This document shows, one piece after another, positions 52,649-61,700 of a DNA stretch of 64,000 nt. A model generated the notes under the pieces. It was not told the DNA's origin, searched no databases, and saw nothing but the letters and a program-made list of their open reading frames with translations. Origin of the DNA: Anaerolineae bacterium (GTDB lineage: Bacteria; Chloroflexota; Anaerolineae; Aggregatilineales; Phototrophicaceae); assembly GCA_022823165.1 (NCBI GenBank), contig JAJDXR010000070.1, positions 186,001-250,000 of the forward strand, in the 5' to 3' direction. The position numbers were made by a program, and so were the translations under genes. Every line of letters starts with the position of its first letter. Position 1 is the stretch's first letter.

Positions 52649-54778
52649 ATGTCCGTAATCATACAGAGCAGGCGGCTTACCTGCATGTGGCTGGCGCTGT
52701 CGCTGAGTCTCGTACTTCTGATTGCGTCCCCGGCTGTGGGGCAAGATGGCGGCCGCAATCTGGCCGCGGGCAGCGTACTGTCCGGCTCGCTAAGCGCCGA
52801 CGCGGGCGCAATCACTTACGTATTTGACGCGCCGGCCAATAGCAGCGCCGTACTTACGCTTGACAATGTGGCGGGCGGCCGGCTGTCGCTCAACCTCAGC
52901 GACATAAACGGCAATACGCTTGGGCAGGCCAGCGCCGGAGGCGAGGCCGCTTCGTCCGCGCAACTTGAAGCCGCTATCGCCAGCGGCGGTCGCTACATTG
53001 TTTTCGTTTATTTTGCGCCGGGCAGCGCCGCGGCAGACACTTCCTTTGATCTGGGCTTGGAAGTGTCGCTTGCGGAAAGCGCGGCTGTGGCGGATGCTGA
53101 GGCGGTAGTGCCGGCTCAGCTATTGCTGGGCGCGGGCATCGAAGTGAGCTTGTCTTGGACGGGCGCGGCCGATCTTAACCTGGAAGTGCGCGACCCCGCG
53201 GGACGGACCTTGTTTTGGAATTCCCGCTCGACCGACAACGGCGGCAGCTTCGGTTTTGACGCCAACGGCTTGTGCGCGGTGATTAGCGAAAATCCAGAAG
53301 AAGCCGCGACCTGGCAGCCCGGATTCTTACCTACCGGCAGTTATGAGATCATCATCTATTATGAGCAGGCTTGCGATCCACTGACGGCCTCCGTGCCCTT
53401 TAGTGTGGATGTGGTGGTCGATGGCCTACTCAGCGGCACGATCACGGATACGCTGAGGCCCGGCGTATTGGGTCAGCAGAATGTCTATGTGGCGCGATTT
53501 GAAGTGGGCGCGGGAGGCGCGACGACTGTTGTGCCCGGCAGCGCTTTTCCGCCCTCCAGCGTGACAGTGCTGCCCGGCTCCTTTGACCTGGCGTCGCAAG
53601 TCGCGACGCCTGTCGCGCGCGAGGTGGCGGTCGTGGGCGAGATCACAAATGCCCGGCCCTTTATCGCTTATTCCTTTGAAGGCGTCGCCAACGAATTGAT
53701 CACGGTTGATATGCAGGCGACCGGGGGCAGCCTGGATACGCTGCTGCAAATTGTCGACCCGGCTGGAAGCGTGGTTGATGTCAATGACGATGCCGTATTA
53801 GGCGAAACGACGGATTCCCGCATATCGGACGCGCGTTTGTTGAGCAGCGGCAGGTATACCATCATTGCTTCGCGTTATGGCAAGGAAGCGGGCGGCACGG
53901 TGGGTCCATTCCAGCTTACTTTAAGCGGACCGTCCGGGACGGCGGCGCCGCAAGCCAGCGCGCTAAATCTGCCGCAGGGTGATATCGAGGTCAGCTTGTT
54001 CTGGAGCACCGGCGCGGACCTGCAGCTCCTGGTTCGCGATCCGGCCGGTGAATCAGTCTTTGATGACAATCCGCTGGCGACGAGCGGCGGCATCTTGCAA
54101 GAGGCCGGCAATGTCAATTGCGAGCCGGCGGCCAGCGGCGCGCCGGTATCCTATGTCTATTGGCCCGAGGGATTCTTAAGGCCCGGCACTTACGAAGTGG
54201 AAGTCTGGTATCAGAATCCCTGCGCCGATTTTCCGCCGCCGGTGAACTTTACGCTGCAGATTGAGGTCAATGACATCGTGATCGCGCGTATGCGACATCT
54301 GCCACAGCCAGACCAACGCCTGGTCACCAACTTTACCGTGCAGCCATCCGGCTTTGCGCTGGTGGGCGAAGGCGGCTTTATCGACGCCGGCAGCGCCACG
54401 CTGGACTATCAGGCGGCCGCGCTGGATGCCCCGGCGATAGCGAGCGGAACAGCGGTCACGGGTACGATTTCGCCCGGCAATACCTTTGATGTCTATCAAT
54501 TTGATGGCGTCGCCGGCGAGACCGTGACCATCGCTATGCGCGCCGTGACCTTCGCCTTGGACACGAATCTGTATTTGATTGGCCCGAGCGGTCGCGAGCT
54601 GATCGCGAATGACGATGGCGACCCGGCCGCGCTGGGCTTGGCCGGCCGAAGCACCGATTCGCTGATCGGCGGCTACACGTTGCCGGAGAATGGACCCTAC
54701 ACGATCATCGCCACGCGCTACGGGAATCAATACGGCGGCACCATCGGCGTGTATGAATTATCGCTGACGAAGACTTAA
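52649..54778 (+). CDS. Secreted protein of alternating PPC-like and YfaP-like modules
   Basis: A 709-residue protein with a signal peptide (LALSLSLVLLIASPAVGQ). Two copies of a module of about 95 residues open with IEVSLSWTGAADLNLEVRDPAG and IEVSLFWSTGADLQLLVRDPAG and end in GSYEIIIYYEQAC and GTYEVEVWYQNPC. They alternate with pre-peptidase C-terminal (PPC)-like beta domains: AYSFEGVANELITVDMQA...GRYTIIASRYGKEAGGTVGPFQLTLSG and YQFDGVAGETVTIAMRA...GPYTIIATRYGNQYGGTIGVYELSL. No catalytic domain is seen. It is probably a surface-exposed adhesion or scaffold protein. The start is ATG 52649 with GGGAGG upstream. Confidence 0.75.
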   Translation: MSVIIQSRRLTCMWLALSLSLVLLIASPAVGQDGGRNLAAGSVLSGSLSADAGAITYVFDAPANSSAVLTLDNVAGGRLSLNLSDINGNTLGQASAGGEAASSAQLEAAIASGGRYIVFVYFAPGSAAADTSFDLGLEVSLAESAAVADAEAVVPAQLLLGAGIEVSLSWTGAADLNLEVRDPAGRTLFWNSRSTDNGGSFGFDANGLCAVISENPEEAATWQPGFLPTGSYEIIIYYEQACDPLTASVPFSVDVVVDGLLSGTITDTLRPGVLGQQNVYVARFEVGAGGATTVVPGSAFPPSSVTVLPGSFDLASQVATPVAREVAVVGEITNARPFIAYSFEGVANELITVDMQATGGSLDTLLQIVDPAGSVVDVNDDAVLGETTDSRISDARLLSSGRYTIIASRYGKEAGGTVGPFQLTLSGPSGTAAPQASALNLPQGDIEVSLFWSTGADLQLLVRDPAGESVFDDNPLATSGGILQEAGNVNCEPAASGAPVSYVYWPEGFLRPGTYEVEVWYQNPCADFPPPVNFTLQIEVNDIVIARMRHLPQPDQRLVTNFTVQPSGFALVGEGGFIDAGSATLDYQAAALDAPAIASGTAVTGTISPGNTFDVYQFDGVAGETVTIAMRAVTFALDTNLYLIGPSGRELIANDDGDPAALGLAGRSTDSLIGGYTLPENGPYTIIATRYGNQYGGTIGVYELSLTKT

Positions 54779-54814
54779 CATCGCGAAGGCCGCCGCCAAC
54801 GTTGGAGAGTGGCA

Positions 54815-54938
54815 ATCTTGGTGGATATTTCCTGAATGCCGAGCTTGGCGCAGGTTAATTCACCACAGAGACACAGAGGGCACAGAGATTTTTCGTTGGG
54901 TCAAAGGGAAACCGCATCCAATACAATTGACGCTTCCA
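54815..54938 (+). repeat. Dispersed intergenic repeat B, copy 1
   Basis: It starts TCTTGGTGGATATTTCC, continues through TTAATTCACCACAGAGACACAGAGGGCACAGAG and GGGAAACCGCATCCA, and ends near GACGCTTCC. It is nearly identical to 63499-63645 except for a block of about 22 bases missing here. Both copies lie just upstream of a promoter. Confidence 0.85.
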
Positions 54939-54951
54939 GGGTTGAGCCGGC

Positions 54952-54980
54952 TTTACAATGTCGGCCGGCTTTGATATGAT
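54952..54980 (+). promoter_or_regulatory. Promoter of the lipoprotein gene
   Basis: TTTACA (54952-54957), a 17-base spacer and TATGAT (54975-54980), 14 bases after the end of repeat B copy 1 and about 40 bases before the ATG at 55023. Confidence 0.6.
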
Positions 54981-55022
54981 GCGCTGCGGCTGTCGGCTTG
55001 AGACATACGAAAGTTAAACTAA

Positions 55023-55715
55023 ATGAACCGCGGTGTGCTAATCCTATGGTGTCTGTTCGCGGCTTTGGCGCTCGCCGCCTGTTCCGCTGACATCAACTTG
55101 CTGGATGAAACGAAACTGAGCGACACCAGCTTGATCAGCGGCGACCCCTGTGAGGCGCCCTGCTGGAACGGCATAATCCCCGGCGAAACGCGTTATCGCG
55201 ATGCCAAGCTCATCATCGAAGGCGACGATCGCTACCAGATTTCCGACGAACCGTCGCCGGAAGACGGCAGCAGCGAGCGGCGTTTCACATTTAAGGAAGG
55301 CGAGAACCCCGCCTGTTGCCAGGTAGCCAGCCTTGATGGCGAGACGGTGTCTAATATCTTACTGCAGACCGCGCCAATCATGAACTTCGGCGCCGTTTAC
55401 GATGTCTATGGCGAGCCTGATTATCTGGCTGGTGAGCAGGTCAACGATGAGCAAGGCTATATGGCGCTGGTCTACAGCGATCTGCGGCTTATCCTCTACG
55501 CCTTCGTCGCCAATCCGCCGACCGGGGCAATTTCGGTAAGCAGCCAGATTATCGGCACGATGTACCTGGACGAGGCGGATGCGCAGAAATTGCTGACTTG
55601 CGCCAGTCTGTACCATTGGCAGGGTTTTCAGGATTTTACCAGTTACGTTGAGCGTGAATTCGACTATGTTGGCGAGGGCGTCGGCGACGAAGCCATTTGT
55701 CCGACGAATCAATAG
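55023..55715 (+). CDS. Putative lipoprotein
   Basis: A 230-residue protein with a lipoprotein signal: LILWCLFAALALAACSAD, lipobox L-A-A-C with Cys about 20. The mature part is acidic, with several cysteines (CEAPCW, CCQ, TCASLYHW) and no recognised domain. It is probably anchored on the outer face of the cytoplasmic membrane. It ends 53 bases before the S1-domain gene. Confidence 0.65.
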   Translation: MNRGVLILWCLFAALALAACSADINLLDETKLSDTSLISGDPCEAPCWNGIIPGETRYRDAKLIIEGDDRYQISDEPSPEDGSSERRFTFKEGENPACCQVASLDGETVSNILLQTAPIMNFGAVYDVYGEPDYLAGEQVNDEQGYMALVYSDLRLILYAFVANPPTGAISVSSQIIGTMYLDEADAQKLLTCASLYHWQGFQDFTSYVEREFDYVGEGVGDEAICPTNQ

Positions 55716-55768
55716 CGTTTGAAGGTCCGGCCGGCGCAGAATATATCAATTGCAGGAGCGGGAATACA

Positions 55769-56467
55769 ATGGCGGAACAGACAGTGGCGCTGACGGTAGG
55801 CGCGGAAGTCACGGGTAGGGTGAGGCATCTCGGCTTATACGGGGCGTTGGTGGATATCGGCACCGGGCAGGACGCGCTGCTGCATATCTCGCAGCTGGGC
55901 GAAAAGGAAGCGCGCAAATTTGAAGAAGTCGTGCAGCCCGCCAGTGAGATAACGGCTTATGTCTACAAGACTCGTAAAGACGGCCATGTGGCGCTGTCGC
56001 TGGACAAACCGCCGGCAGTACCCTGGCAGACGATAAAACGCGGCAATACCTATACTGGCCGTGTGATCCGCATTGAGGACTTCGGCGTCTTCGTGGATTT
56101 CGGCGCGGAACGCCCCGGCATGGTGCATGTTTCGGAAATGGCTGACGGCTTCGTCAAGTCGCCCGGCGATGTCGCCTCGGTTGGTCAAGAGGTCGAGGTG
56201 CGGGTCATCAAGAAGAACGGCCGCCCCAGGCAGGTCGATCTGTCGATGAAAGCCGCCGTTGTAGAAATGATAGTAGCAGACGATGACGACGAGGAAGACT
56301 TGCCGACGGCGATGGCGCAGGCTTTCCAGCGGGCGATGCGCAGCGACGATGCTGAAGGGCCGGCCGAGAGCCGGCCCGAGGCTTCTCGCAGTAACCATCG
56401 GGAAAAACAACGGGAAAAACAAGAAGCAATTTTGCAGCGGACTCTGCGTGGAGCGCAAGAAGCCTGA
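55769..56467 (+). CDS. Protein with two S1 RNA-binding domains
   Basis: This 232-residue protein has S1 domains at about 8-78 (GAEVTGRVRHLGLYGALVDIGTGQDALLHISQL) and 88-160 (GNTYTGRVIRIEDFGVFVDFGAERPGMVHVSEM), then a charged tail with an acidic run and a basic, Gln-rich end. This resembles shortened ribosomal protein S1 or YugI-type regulators and implies binding to RNA or ribosomes. The start is ATG 55769 with AGGAG; the frame is open further upstream, where it overlaps the lipoprotein gene. Confidence 0.8.
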   Translation: MAEQTVALTVGAEVTGRVRHLGLYGALVDIGTGQDALLHISQLGEKEARKFEEVVQPASEITAYVYKTRKDGHVALSLDKPPAVPWQTIKRGNTYTGRVIRIEDFGVFVDFGAERPGMVHVSEMADGFVKSPGDVASVGQEVEVRVIKKNGRPRQVDLSMKAAVVEMIVADDDDEEDLPTAMAQAFQRAMRSDDAEGPAESRPEASRSNHREKQREKQEAILQRTLRGAQEA

Positions 56468-56475
56468 GTCCAGCC

Positions 56476-56497
56476 AAAGACTTTCATCAAAGTCTTT
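56476..56497. terminator. AT-rich terminator-like hairpin between convergent genes
   Basis: AAAGACTT (56476-56483) pairs with AAGTCTTT (56490-56497) around a 6-base loop. It lies between the S1-domain gene and the convergent VKOR gene and could serve both strands. The T-tract is short. Confidence 0.4.
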
Positions 56498-56552
56498 CAA
56501 AGTCTTAAGTTTATTGGGGAGCGTCGGCGCGATACCTTGCTGATTTCTGGAT

Positions 56553-57017
56553 CTAGACCTCGGCTGCAAAGGTCTCGCGGTAAACGCGCCAGGCGATGGT
56601 TAGAAAGAGCAGCGTAAAGTTTGCCTCGTGGCTCAAGCACCAGGGGCAGAGCGCCTCCAGCAAGAAGAACTGCACATAAACCAGCCACATGGAAAACAGC
56701 CAGGCAAAGAGCCCGATGCCGAAGATGAGCAGGCTGCCGTATTGTTCCAGGAACGAAAGCCTGCGCTCGAATAGCATGACCAGGCCGATGAGCGCGTACA
56801 CGCCCAAGCCCAGGTAGGCGATGGGGAGGCCGGCCAACTCGGAATACTGGCTGTTGAGCACTACATTGCAATCAAATGGCCCCGCGTCGACGCAGGCGGC
56901 CGGGGCGGCGGCGAGCTTCAGGTAGCTCAGATAACCGGCGATAATCAAGCCGATTAAGACGAGCAGGAATTGCATCCCGCGCAGTGTTATCCGCTTATGT
57001 CCGCGCGCTGAGTTCAT
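56553..57017 (-). CDS. Vitamin K epoxide reductase-like membrane protein
   Basis: A 154-residue protein with four or five predicted helices. The redox cysteines of the VKOR family are present: Cys in AACVDAG and FDCNVVL (loop pair) and the active C-x-x-C in EALCPWCLSHE. Such proteins reoxidise periplasmic or extracytoplasmic thiol oxidases using quinone, so this is a disulfide-formation component. No thioredoxin domain is fused. The start is ATG 57017 with a GAGG six bases upstream; it follows moeA by 13 bases on the same strand. Confidence 0.85.
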   Translation of the reverse strand: MNSARGHKRITLRGMQFLLVLIGLIIAGYLSYLKLAAAPAACVDAGPFDCNVVLNSQYSELAGLPIAYLGLGVYALIGLVMLFERRLSFLEQYGSLLIFGIGLFAWLFSMWLVYVQFFLLEALCPWCLSHEANFTLLFLTIAWRVYRETFAAEV

Positions 57018-57030
57018 GGTAGCCTCACGC

Positions 57031-58290
57031 CTAGTCGAGGTCGCGCAGCAGCAGCACATCCAATACGCTGCCCGCCGGCGCCACAGTCAGACCTTCAGGA
57101 ATAACGGCTAAGCCGTCGGCAAGCACCATGGACATCAGCGCGCCGGAACTTTGTATGCCGGTGGATCGCGCGATGAATCCTTCCGCGCCGCGCTCCAGCG
57201 TCACGCGGTTGTAGCCGCGGCGGCCATCGGAGCCCATGTCAGCGTCAATCCTTGCTTTGACCTTGCGCTGTCTGATGTCGCGTCCGGCGATCTTCGCCAA
57301 AGCCGGGCGAACGAGCACTTCAAAGGTGACCATCGCTGAAACCGGGTTGCCGGGCAGGCCGAAAAAGGGCAGGCCGCGCAGCGTGCCGTAAGCCAGGGGT
57401 TTGCCCGGCCGCATATTGATGCGCCAGAAGTCGATGTCGCCCAATTCGTCCATGACGATCCTGACCAGGTCAGCCGCGCCGACGGATACGCCGGCGGTGC
57501 TGATGACCATGTCGGGATTGATATCCAGGGCGCGGCGATAGAGTGCGCGGATTGAGTCCAGGCTGTCGTCCGCGATGGGCAGCCGGATGGGAACGCCGCC
57601 CGCCTGCCGCACCAGCCCCGCCAGCGTGTAGCTGTTAGTGTCGCGGATTTGACCGGGTTCGAGGGGCTGGTGGATATCGACCAGCTCGTCGCCGCTGCTG
57701 AGAATCACGACTTTGGGCCGGCGGATAACCGCGATTTTGGCGCAGCCGATGCCGGCCAACATGCCGATCTCGGCGGGTCCGATGGTCGTTCTCGCTGGCA
57801 TCACCCTGGCGCCCGCGGCGATGTTTTCACCGGCGCGGCGAATGTTTTCCCCGGGGCGCAGGCAGCGAAAGAGCTGTACCTGCTTGGGCGGGGCGGCGCT
57901 GTCTCCTTTTTGCCCGTCATCTTGCCAGTCATCGTCGGTGTCCTCAACCGGGATGACGGCGTCGGCGCCGGCGGGAAGGGGAGCGCCGGTCATGATGCGC
58001 GCGGCCTGGCCTCGCTGAAGTCCTGCGCTGGGCGCGCTGCCGGCCAGGATGTCCATGGCTACGGGCAGCGTAATTGGGTGGGCGCGGCTTGCTTGCTTGC
58101 TGTCTTCGCTATAGAGGGCGTAGCCGTCCATAGCCGAGTTGTCGAAGGGCGGCAGGTCAATGGGGGAGACGATGTCCTGGGCGATGACGCGGCCCTGAGC
58201 TTCGGCTAAGGAGACCGTCTCGGCCGCCAGCGTTTTCACGCTCGCCAGTATATTTTCCGCGGCCGTATCCACGTTGAGCAGATGGCTCAT
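57031..58290 (-). CDS. moeA: Molybdopterin molybdenumtransferase MoeA
   Basis: A 419-residue enzyme that inserts molybdenum into adenylylated molybdopterin. DLPPFDNSAMDGYALYSED, GQAARIMTGAPLPAGADAVIPVEDT, VVILSSGDELV, STAGVSVGAADLV and FGLPGNPVSAMVTFEVLVRP are the standard blocks. The start is ATG 58290, with a GGGCGGG-type purine run upstream, because the 43 extra codons of the open frame lack homology. It would supply cofactor to the molybdenum hydroxylase encoded at 5-10.6 kb. Confidence 0.93.
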   Translation of the reverse strand: MSHLLNVDTAAENILASVKTLAAETVSLAEAQGRVIAQDIVSPIDLPPFDNSAMDGYALYSEDSKQASRAHPITLPVAMDILAGSAPSAGLQRGQAARIMTGAPLPAGADAVIPVEDTDDDWQDDGQKGDSAAPPKQVQLFRCLRPGENIRRAGENIAAGARVMPARTTIGPAEIGMLAGIGCAKIAVIRRPKVVILSSGDELVDIHQPLEPGQIRDTNSYTLAGLVRQAGGVPIRLPIADDSLDSIRALYRRALDINPDMVISTAGVSVGAADLVRIVMDELGDIDFWRINMRPGKPLAYGTLRGLPFFGLPGNPVSAMVTFEVLVRPALAKIAGRDIRQRKVKARIDADMGSDGRRGYNRVTLERGAEGFIARSTGIQSSGALMSMVLADGLAVIPEGLTVAPAGSVLDVLLLRDLD

Positions 58291-58482
58291 TTGCCCGCCC
58301 CCGAGTGTATCTTTCCGGCGCGAATTATAGCATAGATTTGCCGGGCGCTTGCGCGGCGATTTGTAGACACCGGAAAAGCCAGTGGATAGAAGTTCCAAGT
58401 CTGTGATGTTCGCGTTCAAAGGGCGACTGGCAATTTCCCGTGTTTATGGGGGCGAAGCAGCTACAATTGTTGGTGAATGAAC

Positions 58483-58503
58483 GGGTGACCTGATAGGTCG
58501 CCC
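58483..58503. repeat. Hairpin repeat module upstream of rpoC
   Basis: GGGTGACC-TGATA-GGTCGCCC (one mismatch) followed by CTGCATG, the same module family as 48738-48760. Confidence 0.55.
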
Positions 58504-58546
58504 CTGCATGTTTTCCCCGAATAACGGGCGACTTTAAGGACGTGTC

Positions 58547-58575
58547 TTGACAAATCGGTCAGGCTGGCTTACAAT
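58547..58575 (+). promoter_or_regulatory. Strong sigma-70-type promoter of rpoC
   Basis: A perfect TTGACA (58547-58552), an exact 17-base spacer and TACAAT (58570-58575). It is the best promoter match in the window. The transcription start would be near 58583, about 150 bases before the rpoC start codon. Confidence 0.85.
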
Positions 58576-58621
58576 CCCGCGCGATGGGAAATCGCTAATA
58601 GTCCAGGATTGGGAAAGGGCT

Positions 58622-58650
58622 CAGAAGCTGCGCCTTCTGCGGTTCTTTTT
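58622..58650 (+). terminator. Attenuator-like hairpin in the rpoC leader
   Basis: CAGAAG (58622-58627) pairs with CTTCTG (58634-58639) around CTGCGC, followed after three bases by TTCTTTTT. It lies between promoter and gene, so it would stop part of the transcripts early unless read through. Confidence 0.55.
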
Positions 58651-58733
58651 GTAATTCAAAGGTGATAGTGATCATATTTCATCAGGTCATCAATCTTCAA
58701 CCAAAAGATTCATAGCGCATAGGAGGTTACGCC

Positions 58734-61700
58734 TTGGAGGCGAAAGACTTTAGCGCATTGCGTATTAGCTTGGCTTCGCCAGAGCAGATTCGCTCCTGGT
58801 CATACGGCGAGGTCACCAAGCCCGAGACGATCAATTATCGGCGTCTGCGTCCGGAAATGGACGGGTTATTCTGCGAAAGAATCTTCGGCCCTACCCGGGA
58901 CTGGCAATGTTATTGCGGCAAGTACAAGAACATTCGCTATCGCGGCATCATCTGCGACAAATGTGGTGTTGAAGTCACGCGGTCATCGGTTCGGCGCGAG
59001 CGGATGGGGCACATTGAATTGGCCGCGCCGGTCGCCCATGTTTGGTACACGCGGCGGGTGCCCAGCTACCTCGGTTTGCTGCTGGATGTCAGCCGGCGTA
59101 ATCTGGATCGAGTGCTTTATTTCGCGCAATACGTGGTGACGACGGTCGATGAAGACGCGCGCAACAAAGCCATCGCCCGCATCGAGAAAGAATTACAATC
59201 CAAAGAAGCCGAAATCTCGGGCGCCACTGAAGAGCAGATGACCGCCTTGCGTGACAATCGCGACCAGATCGCCGAAGAGTTTGATACCAAAGCCAAAGCA
59301 ATTCGCCAGCACTTTGACGCGGAATTGGCGCGGCTTAGCGACGAGGTCATGTCCGAGGCGCAGTCGGCGCAGACCAGCGTGGAAAGCCTGCTTGGTCAAC
59401 ATGCCTCTGAGGATATCAAGCTGGATTCGGCTTCCGCGGTGGTTGTCGCCCAGGGCGAGACAATCACCAACGATCATATTTCCAAGATACAGACTCTGGT
59501 CAACGAGCACCTGAGCTCCTTGCAGGGTGAAATCGAAGCCTTGGCGCAAGAAGAAATCGCCAAGGTCAGCGGCGAAATTGAGACGGCGAATGTCGATGTC
59601 GACAGCTCGATGAATGAACAGGTGCAGGAGCTGGACGAAAAACTGCAGAACCTGCGCGCCAGCGCCGACAAACAAATTGAGGAATTGGACAAACTCCAGA
59701 GTCTGGTGGCTTATTCCGAAACCGCCACCAAGATCCGCAACGAACAGAAGAAAGATTCGCCTTTCATTTCTGAAAGCAAGTACCGGGAATTGAAAAGCAA
59801 ATTCGGCAACGTCTTCCAGGCGGCTATGGGCGCCGAGGCCTTCTACGAGATTCTCAGCAACATTAACATGACCAAGATGGCTGAGATGCTGTGGGACGAG
59901 GTGCGCAACGCCAGATCCAAGCAGGTCCGGCGCAAGGCGACTAAAAGACTGCGCGTGGTCGAAAGCCTGCGCAGCAGCCGCACGACGGTCATGGACAAGG
60001 ACGAAACCAAGCAAGAAAACGAACCTGACGGCAATCGTCCCGAATGGATGATATTGACCGTGCTGCCGGTGATTCCGCCGGATCTGCGGCCGATGGTGCA
60101 GTTGGACGGCGGACGCTTCGCCACCAGTGACTTGAACGACCTCTACCGCCGGGTTATCAATCGCAACAATCGGCTCAAGCACCTGCTTGATTTGGGCGCG
60201 CCCGATGTCATCGTGCGCAACGAAAAGCGCATGCTGCAGGAAGCGGTCGACAGCTTGATCGACAACAGCCAGCGCGGCAAGGCGCTGAGCCGCCGCGGAC
60301 GGCGCGAACTGAAGTCGCTTAGCGATATGCTCAAGGGCAAGAAGGGGCGCTTCCGGCGTAATCTGCTGGGCAAACGCGTCGACTACTCGGGGCGTTCCGT
60401 CATCGTCATCGGTCCCAAATTGAAGCTGCATCAGTGCGGCTTGCCCAAGACCATGGCGCTGGAGCTTTACCGACCCTTCGTCATCAGTCGCCTGGTCGCC
60501 TATAACTACGCCAGCAACGTCAAGGGCGCCAAGCGCATCATTGAGCGCGAACGGCCGGAAGTCTGGGAAGTGCTGGAAGAAGTCATCCGCGAGCGTCCGG
60601 TGCTGCTCAATCGCGCGCCGACCTTGCATCGCCTGGGTATCCAGGCTTTTGAACCGCTCCTGGTCGAAGGCAAGGCGATTCAGATTCATCCGCTGGTTTG
60701 TTCAGCATTTAACGCCGACTTTGACGGCGACCAGATGGCGGTTCACGTTCCCTTGAGCGAGCAAGCGGTCAAGGAAGCGCGCGATCTGATGTTGAGCACC
60801 CGCAACTTGCTGAAGCCCTCAGACGGCGCGCCGATTGTTGGCCCCTCGAAAGATATGGTGCTGGGCAACTACTACCTGACGATGGATCCCACGGTGGAAA
60901 TCGTCGCTTTGCGCGCCCGCGCGGATGAATTTCGCGCCGAGAGCGCGCTCTACGCCGGTGAACACAAGGTGGGCATCGCCTTCCGTTCGAATGGCTACTA
61001 CTACGCGCAATTCCGCAACGTGCCGAATAGCGAACTCTTCCTGGACGAGACTGCGCCCGATGATAATGGTCGCCCGCGGGTGGTCAAGTCGGCGGTTGAT
61101 CGCACCGTAGCCGCGCTGCTCTCCGGCGAGGTTGATTGCATGTTGGCCAACGCCTACGAGATGCGCAAGTACCTGCGTGCCAATGATCTTGAAGATCAAC
61201 TGGAAATCACCAACTTGCACGAGCGGCGAGTTGTGGTCGATATGGACGAGGTCGAGTATCTGTATCGGATTGGTCTGGTCAATTTGCATACGCCGATATT
61301 GCTGGGCAATGTCTACGATGAGCTCGGTCCCCAGGAAGAGCCGGAGATTTGCACGGTGGGGCGGGCGATGTTCAATCGCATTCTGCCGGACGAAATGCGC
61401 TTTGTGCAGGAAACGCTGGGCAAGCGCGGCCTGCAAGATTTGGTGGCGCGCTGCTATCAAGTGATCGGCGGCGAGCGAACGACGGAAGTAGTCGACGCCA
61501 TCAAGAATTTCGGCTTCCATTACGCCACGATTTCCGGGACGACCATCGCGGTCAGCGATTTGACCATTCCCGATGAGCGCGCCGATATCTTGCGCGAAGC
61601 CGAGGGCGTGGTAACCCGCGCCGAGCGCGACTTCCGCCGCGGCTTGATGACCGAAGAAGAGCGCTACCAGATCACGATTGACGAGTGGAATCGAGCCAAG

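Larger units (their letters stand above)
58291..58733. other. Divergent intergenic region between moeA and rpoC
   Basis: This 443-base gap contains hairpin-repeat modules or half-modules near 58427, 58483 and 58527, then the rpoC promoter, an attenuator-like hairpin and an AGGAGG Shine-Dalgarno (58721-58726). No rpoB and no other gene are present. Confidence 0.65.
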
